From assembly GCA_963922205.1 (NCBI GenBank), contig CAWUHX010000022.1, forward strand, positions 1,801,752 to 1,865,751: a DNA stretch of 64,000 bases, written 5' to 3'. The DNA comes from Romanomermis culicivorax. Taxonomy: Eukaryota; Nematoda; Enoplea; Mermithida; Mermithidae. Position numbers and translations under genes: made by a program. Below, in pieces: positions 57,162-64,000 of the stretch (positions are counted from its first letter, which is position 1; every line of letters starts with the position of its first letter). The notes beneath the pieces were generated by a model. It did no database searches. It saw nothing but the letters and a program-made list of their open reading frames with translations, and was not told the origin of the DNA.

Positions 57162-58072
57162 GTTTTTGTCTAATGTAAACTAGTGTTCAGTAGTAGAGAG
57201 GGGGGGGGGCTCGAGCGCCAAAAGCTCCCCGGCCCATGCAAAAGATAGGCGTTGGACTTAGAAAAAAAATCACAACCTCACCGACACACAAAACATAGCC
57301 GACCTTCCGCCACATCTCCATCAAAACTCGAGATAGTGTGACATATATGGTACTTTTCGGAATCAGCTCAATGAGATCTATCGATTGGTACCCAACACGA
57401 CCCAGTTAGGACAAAAGCCCAAATTCTGTGCGAGGGGTTCTGAAAATTTCAATTGGTGTGGGCTCTACCATTTATGTTATTTGTTAATATGCATCGCCGC
57501 TGCCGCCCGCCGCCCGCCGCCGCGCCTGTTGGGGGGAGGGCTGAAGCTGAATAAAGCTGAAGCTGCCGCTTCAAGCTTTATATAGCTAGCCTAAATGGAA
57601 TAAACAATCGATGTGAGCAATAAATCATGTGATATATCAACAGAAATTGTGTACTCATTCGCACTGATCACAGGATCAGTCCCAGCGCCAGCCGCGGGGA
57701 GGCTAGTACACATGTGGCGCCAAGTATACCCCTTTTATAGGATATACCCGCCATACATAGTATGACTCGCAGTGCCCAACTCTAGGCCGTCATTGGCTCC
57801 TCACCAGGCACCTAGTGCCATTGCACTGCTGGCTTCTACCTGACCCTAGGCCGTCATTGGCTCCTCACCATGCACCTAGTACCCTGTAGAAGCACTACTC
57901 CTGCTTAGCAAAAGGAAGACGAACACAAACACATAAACACACACAAACACATAAAAATGATAAATAAATATGTAAAAAAATAATGACTCCTACATTGTAG
58001 GGGCAAAAAAATGATATAGCAAAATATATGTGAATAAAAAATGGGAATAATAAAAAAAAAGAATAAATATAT
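57162..58072. other. GC-variable gap between decayed Polinton genes and the polymerase
   Basis: Contains a run of ten G (57200-57209), a CCGCCGCC-type stretch (57490-57525), and a direct duplication of about 38 bp (57780-57818 and 57843-57880, CTAGGCCGTCATTGGCTCCT). The segment near 57362 (TCAATGAGATCTATCGATTG) resembles 5083-5105 in an aquaporin intron, so host dispersed repeats are present. The seam between the two Polintons may fall here. No gene seen. Confidence 0.4.
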
Positions 58073-61000
58073 TCATAAGTCCAATGGCACAGTTGTTATG
58101 CCATCATCCAACACCTTCCTTTTTATGTAAAGGAAAGGGAGACCCTGCTTCTGTTGCATGTATGTCCATATTTTACTGTCTCCCTGCAACCTGAACCCAA
58201 TATTTTCACCATTCCAGGGTTCCTTGGTCTCCAGAACTGAAGCATATTTGTCGAATGTGAGATCATTAATTTTTTTCATTAGACCCTTACAACTTGTCTT
58301 TTTCTCTTCCTCCCCTATCCCAATGTACGTTTTGGCGGACAAACAGCACATGGCTGTTCCACGCCATTCCACTTTTAGTAATCCTGGGGTTCGTTTTTGT
58401 TCGGGACTTACCACAAACCAATTTGGGTAGATTTGGCTCAAAAATTCTTCTTTCAGTTCTGGTTTTACAATATCCAAAAGACTTTCAGCAGATATTGCGA
58501 GGTAGATGCTATCAGTGTCTGTTTCCATACACTGATAGTCCGAAGGGTCGAAATACTTTTGCAAGACGTCGTAAAAAAATTCTAGCATTCGAATTTTCGC
58601 CCAATTGTAAACTGAAAGTCCAACAACAATTGGTAGATCCAAAACAATTTCCTTTTTCTTCATATGTACTTCGTAGCAATTTTCTGTAATACACTTTATC
58701 TTCTTGATGTAGGGACTTAAACCAAGTTCAGCAGCCCTCTCATAATCAGTGTAGATAACGTCCATATGACTTTCCTTGTTTGTTAAAGTTTTTCCATATC
58801 CCGTATTACCGAGCAATTTAAAAGTATCAGGGATCATTGCCAGCTCGGGATTGGTATCTCCTTCACTTCTGTGCCTTGTAACCTTATCATGAAAGGCTTC
58901 AAAGGGGGTAGACTTATCAAATTGAATTACTTCATGGATTTTTTCCAATATCAATCCATGCTTGACCAAAAACTGGACCATGGGCGTGGAGAGCATGATG
59001 TCTTTTCCAAAATAACTGCTTATAAGATTTTTTCTTGGTTGCCTTAACTGATTGGTTTTTTCAGCATAGTCCTTCATGAGGTCACCCGCATCATCTTTGC
59101 CCACTTCTGCATGTTTTATAATTGGAGGAAAATCGGCATATTTTCCCTTCAGATGGTCCGGAGTTGAAATATCAACTTTTACAAATCCAAAAATGGAACC
59201 ATCCAAAATCGATCTTTCCATTTGCTTTTTATCAACATATTTTTGAAACTGAAATTTTCGAAAAAAATTTGGACATGATTTGGCTCTGTCTTTAACATAA
59301 CTCTGGCGCTGGTCATCCCACTGGCACTCCCAGATAGTGACCAAGTTATGGCCTAATGATTTTATAAATGCTTCTTTTTCCAATCTTTTGCTATGCTCTT
59401 CATTACTATCTTTTTGTTTGTTAACCTGGCTGAAAGGACAGTTGTGGCAATGCCAATAGCACCCATAAAATTCAAAGACTGTGTTAGTTTCCTGGCAATA
59501 CCCATCCACGGGTAAGTGCCGTGGGCCTATGCATTTTTCCTTGCCGTTTCCAAGGTGTTGAATGAAATGACCACTCTTCCAACTTTCTTGTTCTAACCAC
59601 TCAATTGAAACCTTCTTACTACTAGTAACCTTTCTGAAATCATTTCCATGGGGCATCCAGTGATCAAAAAATCCGGTGGGTGTGGGCATGGACTGCGCCC
59701 AGAGGTAGAGGGCATTAAAATCGAGCCCAATTATTGATTTTACCAATTTATGATCATTTTTCCGAATGAATGTCTTGTCTTTAATTGCCAGACGGGTCAT
59801 CACCATTGCCAGACCACCCCTCATACTGGATTTTAAGGAATAGTATAGGTCTTTTGATTTTTCGGAAAAGAGGGCAAAGTGGGTGTCTGGAATGCTTTTA
59901 AAGAGGTATCTTTCAGTGACCCCTGGCAAAGACATTGCTTCCCTGAAGATATCGATTCCAAATTGTTCCCAGTAAAGATTGGCCATGACTGTGACTGCTT
60001 CTAGAAAAGGCACAACATCCCGAAGATTGTAAAAAATTAAAAAATCTTTCAAGTTTTCCATTCCATTCTTTCTCCAGTACTTTTGGCATAGTTGATAGTC
60101 CTCGTCAGAAATTGATTCTTTCCTCAAAGAACTGTAAAATGCTTCTGGGGGTGGCAGTGATTTTTCATAAAGCTTTTCAAAGGCATCCAAATACTCGTAG
60201 GGGAATTTGGCTTTGCTGAGGGATGCCCCATAGGCCTTCATAAAGGTGTCTAAACTAAAACCAGGGGCTAAGTATAGGGATATGTCCAAAAATTTAAGAT
60301 TTTCGGTAGAAAGGCACAAATGGGCGCCATTCCTTAAGATAGCTTTTGGCCAAGGCCCCTCCCCATTCACTCGAACTTGCTGGACAAGTTTTGGAAAAAT
60401 ATTTCTTTTAATGAGGTTAATATCATATTTCCCTGAATTAAAACCGAGGCAAGTGAGCTGGGAGCAAAACCTCACAAGACAATTTTTGATGGCAATAATG
60501 GTATTGAGGTAACCCTTTTCCCGCCTATGATCTTTCTTCCTATCATACAATTCTTGATTGTAAGCCTTGCAGCTTTCTATCAAACCATCCAAAAGCTGGA
60601 AGATGGTTGCAAATTGTTTGGACAGAATTTCATTTTGTCTGACACTAATCAGTTCTAGTTGTGCTAGCATTTTTTGCACCAAAGTATCAGGATCTTCTTC
60701 AACAATACAAATGGGGTTAGAATCGGGAATATTGGTGGCAATGGCGCAAGAAACTGGCTGATGTTGAGCCACAAAACCTAATTTTTCAGAATTTTGTTGA
60801 GGTTTTTTGACAAGGATTGCTTCAAAATCATATACTGCATAAAATGGGCAATATCTCTGTGCTTTATCAACAATAATTTCCAACTCTTCTAACTGTTCAA
60901 AAATCGATTTTTTCACTGTATATACACCACCAGGGAATTTATGGATTGTTTTACCCTCGTGGCAATGGTTTTTTGTATGTTCATTAAGTTTTTCACGTTT

Positions 61001-62260
61001 TCTGAAGAGACGACTACAAAAAAGACAAAAATATCGTTTTGCGTATTGATCTATATTGATAATATAACTATAGTGGGCACGCCCACTGTCATCAAACGAA
61101 ACATCCAAGTTTATGAGTTTTTCATACTTTGGAATAACATTTCTCCAACAAAGGGCCATATTTTTAGTAAGGTCAAAGTGGTAGACCTGTATATCAACAT
61201 GGAATAATTTCTCAATCATTTCCAAATCTGTGTATGGAACACCAAGAAAAGTATCAACAGCTGACGGGATATTCTTCTTTAGGCAATACTTTACAAAAAG
61301 TTCAAAAACATGGCTTTTGTCTTCAAAGCTGCCAAAAATTCCTTGGGCTAGACACCGAAAAAAACAAAGATTATCCTTAAATTTATGTCTTTGGCCATCT
61401 TGGGTCATACCAATAAGATTATGAGTCTGATAGACCAGGGGTTCAGGTAAGCGAAAATCTTTACACCCTGCAACAAAGCTTTTTTGGGGCATGACATAAA
61501 ATTCCACATTAGTGATGAGGAAAAGTGCCCACTTTGTGTCTGGACGTGTAAATTTTTCTTCAAAATCAATGTTTTTCACAGTTTCAGTCAATTTTTGTAA
61601 ATCTTCAATATTTCTTATCAAAACAGGTTGATCAAATAAGGTAAAGTTATTATGGCAGGAATACCAATATTTAAGCTCACCTGTCTCTCGATTCTTTAGC
61701 AGGCAACCAATTGCTCCGTCAATTCTGAAGCATTCTTTTTCGGATTTGTAGATGTCTTCTAGTATACTTTGTAAGTCGCCATTGACTGTAATCCATCGGT
61801 AATTGTAAGTATGGTCCAGTATATTAGAATTTGACCTGTTGGTTCGAATTAGGCGCCAATAACTTTTAACTACTTCGTGAGTTACTTCTGGATATTCATC
61901 TAAATCCACTGGTGATGCTGAATCTTCTGGAATCATATCTTGGCCACTTGTGCTAGGTTTTTCATGATCCATTTCCATTGAGCTGCTATCTTCTGGCTTG
62001 ATCAATAGGCAGCTACCACTGTGACTTGGGGCGAATAATTCTCGTTGATTGGTAAAATTTCTTCCACAATATAAGCAATTCAAGTCACCATGTTGTTGTT
62101 TCCAATGTTTGGTCAAACCTTTCACTTGTGTAAGTAAAGAGGCACATCGGGGGCATTTGTATCTCCACCCCTTATGAACAACATTAGCATGTTCATTCAA
62201 GTATCTTAATTCTTTGTAAGCTTTACCACAATCCACACATAAAAAATTTTCAGTCTCCAT
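58073..62260 (-). CDS. polB: Protein-primed family B DNA polymerase of a Maverick/Polinton (adintovirus-like)
   Basis: An uninterrupted frame of 1395 codons from ATG 62260. The longer frame to 62299 lacks an ATG. The N-terminus has C2H2-type zinc fingers (CVDCGKAYK..H....H from residue 8; CPRC..H....H from 36; a third starting CLYCGRNF), and another finger lies near residue 430 (YFCLFCSRLFRKR). Exonuclease motifs: YDFEA (about 478), FNSGKYD, YNLRD. A conserved EFYGCYWHCHNCPF block follows the palm start. Polymerase motifs: LDFNALYL (about 845), KLLGNTGYG (about 1150), TDTDSIYL (about 1247). All catalytic residues I can check are present. It replicates the element's linear DNA from a terminal protein. 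A TATAAAAG lies about 67 bp upstream of the ATG. Divergent from the membrane-protein and integrase genes. Confidence 0.95.
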   Translation of the reverse strand: METENFLCVDCGKAYKELRYLNEHANVVHKGWRYKCPRCASLLTQVKGLTKHWKQQHGDLNCLYCGRNFTNQRELFAPSHSGSCLLIKPEDSSSMEMDHEKPSTSGQDMIPEDSASPVDLDEYPEVTHEVVKSYWRLIRTNRSNSNILDHTYNYRWITVNGDLQSILEDIYKSEKECFRIDGAIGCLLKNRETGELKYWYSCHNNFTLFDQPVLIRNIEDLQKLTETVKNIDFEEKFTRPDTKWALFLITNVEFYVMPQKSFVAGCKDFRLPEPLVYQTHNLIGMTQDGQRHKFKDNLCFFRCLAQGIFGSFEDKSHVFELFVKYCLKKNIPSAVDTFLGVPYTDLEMIEKLFHVDIQVYHFDLTKNMALCWRNVIPKYEKLINLDVSFDDSGRAHYSYIINIDQYAKRYFCLFCSRLFRKREKLNEHTKNHCHEGKTIHKFPGGVYTVKKSIFEQLEELEIIVDKAQRYCPFYAVYDFEAILVKKPQQNSEKLGFVAQHQPVSCAIATNIPDSNPICIVEEDPDTLVQKMLAQLELISVRQNEILSKQFATIFQLLDGLIESCKAYNQELYDRKKDHRREKGYLNTIIAIKNCLVRFCSQLTCLGFNSGKYDINLIKRNIFPKLVQQVRVNGEGPWPKAILRNGAHLCLSTENLKFLDISLYLAPGFSLDTFMKAYGASLSKAKFPYEYLDAFEKLYEKSLPPPEAFYSSLRKESISDEDYQLCQKYWRKNGMENLKDFLIFYNLRDVVPFLEAVTVMANLYWEQFGIDIFREAMSLPGVTERYLFKSIPDTHFALFSEKSKDLYYSLKSSMRGGLAMVMTRLAIKDKTFIRKNDHKLVKSIIGLDFNALYLWAQSMPTPTGFFDHWMPHGNDFRKVTSSKKVSIEWLEQESWKSGHFIQHLGNGKEKCIGPRHLPVDGYCQETNTVFEFYGCYWHCHNCPFSQVNKQKDSNEEHSKRLEKEAFIKSLGHNLVTIWECQWDDQRQSYVKDRAKSCPNFFRKFQFQKYVDKKQMERSILDGSIFGFVKVDISTPDHLKGKYADFPPIIKHAEVGKDDAGDLMKDYAEKTNQLRQPRKNLISSYFGKDIMLSTPMVQFLVKHGLILEKIHEVIQFDKSTPFEAFHDKVTRHRSEGDTNPELAMIPDTFKLLGNTGYGKTLTNKESHMDVIYTDYERAAELGLSPYIKKIKCITENCYEVHMKKKEIVLDLPIVVGLSVYNWAKIRMLEFFYDVLQKYFDPSDYQCMETDTDSIYLAISAESLLDIVKPELKEEFLSQIYPNWFVVSPEQKRTPGLLKVEWRGTAMCCLSAKTYIGIGEEEKKTSCKGLMKKINDLTFDKYASVLETKEPWNGENIGFRLQGDSKIWTYMQQKQGLPFLYIKRKVLDDGITTVPLDL

Positions 62261-62326
62261 TGTAATGAACTGACCTTTCTTTAACTTGATAAAAATCACA
62301 AATGAGCTTTCCTCAATTTTTTTTTG

Positions 62327-62334
62327 CTTTTATA
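62327..62334 (-). promoter_or_regulatory. TATA box of the DNA polymerase gene
   Basis: TATAAAAG on the minus strand, 67 bp from the chosen ATG, leaving room for a short leader. Confidence 0.55.
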
Positions 62335-62866
62335 CTCTTATGGGAAGGATTACTGTAGGCTTAGTGGAACGGCAAAACCTACTGATCTATTCCATCAAAT
62401 GTCACATCTTTCTCACTTTTTCTGATGATTCATACTGAAATAAACTGGTTTTTTCTGGTTTTTTCTTATCTCATTTTTTGATCTGTCTTTCAAGTCAAAT
62501 TCAATCAAAATGCACATATAAAAACTTTCTTGCTTACGTCACTTTTCTTTAGACAAGCAGTCACCTTATGAGTCATTTTCCCAACTATCTTTGTATAAAA
62601 GTATTTCTTGCCTTTTAGCTGGCCTTGATTCACAACAATGAGCATGTGAATCACTTAAGCTTCTAATACTGTACCTCACTGCTCTTTAAATTTGATCTCT
62701 TTGCTACTTTCACTAGTGGAAAAAAATATGCCAGACTTAACCATCTTTTCATCTACATAAAATGTTTCATGTAGTGGGAAGGTTTTCAATCAATAAAGTT
62801 TAGGTAAATAAACAACAACTGACTCTCTTTGAAAATTGATTGGGTGTTTTTTTATGTATTGCTGGC

Positions 62867-62874
62867 TATAAAAG
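62867..62874 (+). promoter_or_regulatory. TATA box of the membrane protein/integrase unit
   Basis: TATAAAAG lies 32 bp before ATG 62906, so transcription would begin almost at the start codon. Confidence 0.6.
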
Positions 62875-62905
62875 TTGGCTGGCTCTCTAAAATGAAGAAA
62901 AAAAA

Positions 62906-63121
62906 ATGGATGCTAACCACACTATTGAACATTTTCTAGCTTGTCTGGAAAGGCATAATGGGAAAACAGTTTTTACTGAGATATGGTATTGTGTGGCTCT
63001 ATTGGCTATACTAACAATACTGACTCTATTGAAATTGTTAAGGAGATATTTGGAGAACCTGTTCACCAAAAAACCTAAAACTAGTACAAAAAGTGTCAGA
63101 TTCAATCTTGCAGATGTATAA
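62906..63121 (+). CDS. 71-aa single-pass membrane protein of the Polinton
   Basis: ATG 62906 to TAA 63119-63121. The N-terminal 25 residues are polar (MDANHTIEHFLACLERHNGK). One membrane helix follows (YCVALLAILTILTLLKLL), then a strongly basic tail (RRYLENLFTKKPKTSTK). The stop is 20 bp before the integrase ATG on the same strand, and a TATA box precedes it, so the two are probably co-transcribed. It is intact. Small membrane proteins occur in many Polinton and adintovirus genomes, but I cannot assign this one. Confidence 0.6.
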   Translation: MDANHTIEHFLACLERHNGKTVFTEIWYCVALLAILTILTLLKLLRRYLENLFTKKPKTSTKSVRFNLADV

Positions 63122-63140
63122 ATAAAAGTTTGACAGCAGC

Positions 63141-64000
63141 ATGCTTGAAAAAATGGACAAGCTCTTTGAAAGCATATACTTCAACCCAAGTACAGGGTAT
63201 TGTAGTGTTCAGAACCTGTTACGACAGGCAAAAGCTAGTAAACCCAGGGTCACTCTGCATTCTGTTAAGGAATGGTTACAAAAACAGCCAACATATACTG
63301 TACACAAGTATGCTAGGCGCCATTACCCCAGGAATAATGTTCTAGTTACTGATATTGATGAACAGTGGCAAATGGATCTTGCAGACCTCAGTTCACTCGC
63401 CAGGCATAATGATGGATACAAATTCCTTTTAAATTGTATAGATGTCCTGTCAAAATTTGCATGGTCTGTACCCTTGAAAAATAAAAATACATCATCTATT
63501 TTGCATGCCTTTCAAACAATTTTGAAATCTGGCAGAAAGCCACAAAAAATACAGACTGATGCTGGTACAGAGTTCACAAACAAAGCCTTCTAGGCCTTAT
63601 TAAAGAAACTTGGCATTAGTTTTTTCATAACTGCTAGTGAAACTAAGGCTAGCATTGTTGAGCGGTTCAATAGAACTCTAAAGGAAAGAATGTGGCGTCA
63701 TTTTACTCAAAATAATACATACAAGTACCTAAACATTCTACCCCACCTACTAAACTCTTACAACTCGACTAGGCATAGGATCATAGGTGTTGCTCCCATT
63801 GATGTTACTGATGAGAATAAAGCTGAAATTGTTGAAAAGCTTTTCAGGAAATGTAAGTCTAGTGTACAATTTAAACTGATCCCTGGTGACAAGGTACGCA
63901 TAAGCAAAGTCAAAAGGACTTTTGAGAAGGGTTACACTCCCAATTGGAGTGATGAAGTTTTTGTGATTCGTGAGCAAAAAGCTAGATATCCTCCTGTATA
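63141..64000 (+). pseudogene. int: Polinton retroviral-type integrase with one in-frame amber stop; truncated by window end
   Basis: ATG 63141. The frame is open for 150 codons to TAG 63591-63593 and then stays open in the same frame to the window end, where it still reads as integrase. Order: N-terminal part (MLEKMDKLFESIYFNPSTGY, VKEWLQKQPTYTVHKYARRH), then the DDE core with WQMDLADLSS (first Asp) and QTDAGTEF (second Asp) before the stop, and the third acidic residue in ASIVERFNR after it. Beyond that is a small C-terminal domain start (GDKVRISKVKRTFEKGY, NWSDEVFVI). The enzyme inserts the element into the genome. The stop falls between the second and third catalytic residues, so termination would abolish activity. 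Confidence 0.88.

Larger units (their letters stand above)
62300..62905. promoter_or_regulatory. Bidirectional promoter region between polymerase and integrase operon
   Basis: About 600 bp with four TATA-like words: TATAAAAG on the minus strand (62334-62327) for the polymerase, and on the plus strand at about 62515 (TATAAAAAC), 62594 (TATAAAAG) and 62867 (TATAAAAG). Only the last is close to an ATG with a real ORF. Confidence 0.6.

Noticed and set aside
58158..61424. Plus-strand ORFs across the polymerase gene
   Set aside because: Antisense shadows of the 1395-codon polymerase frame.

Overview
The window is eukaryotic nuclear DNA from an invertebrate animal, probably an arthropod or related ecdysozoan. 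Protein-coding exons are short and separated by AT-rich introns with GT..AG borders. Dispersed inverted-repeat transposons are everywhere, and the right quarter holds Maverick/Polinton (adintovirus-like) DNA. I cannot name the species. A classical aquaglyceroporin argues weakly against a higher holometabolous insect.

Left half (1-39 kb), host genes. (1) 294-511 (+): possible last exon of a membrane protein entering from the left. (2) 2540-6743 (+): six-exon aquaglyceroporin, 286 aa. (3) 7132-16506 (-): four-exon M13 (neprilysin-like) metallopeptidase, 758 aa, convergent with the aquaporin; its third zinc ligand is Asp, not Glu. (4) 21034-24786 (+): five-exon secreted protein, 273 aa, built of two related cysteine-bearing helical modules. 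(5) 27598-39134 (+): eight-exon coiled-coil protein, 571 aa, of unrecognised family. I built each multi-exon model by matching splice consensus and codon phase at every junction, so coordinates are predictions. The large introns hold transposons: a Tc1/mariner copy, TTAA-flanked GC-rich MITEs, a ~99-bp tandem array and others.

Middle (39-51 kb), repeat-dominated. No intact gene is visible. It holds a ~1.9-kb TTAA-type element that split a copy of the 99-bp array, a second copy of a ~2-3 kb inverted-repeat element carrying a Harbinger/PIF-like transposase scrap, gag-like fragments between direct repeats, and several foldback structures.

Right (51.6-64 kb), Polinton territory. 51.6-57.2 kb (-) is a decayed element: integrase N-terminus, packaging ATPase with Walker A and B but several breaks, and small conserved or unknown ORFs. 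From 58.07 kb lies a second, younger-looking set: a full-length protein-primed family B DNA polymerase (-) with N-terminal zinc fingers, then, divergently across a TATA-rich intergenic region, a 71-aa membrane protein and an integrase (+) with one in-frame amber codon that runs off the window. The two integrases belong to clearly different lineages, so at least two elements have landed here.

A recurrent theme is unrelated foldback or MITE families whose terminal inverted repeats are themselves arrays of short tandem or self-complementary units (9.6-10.7 kb, 26.1-27.3 kb, and the GC-rich TTAA families).
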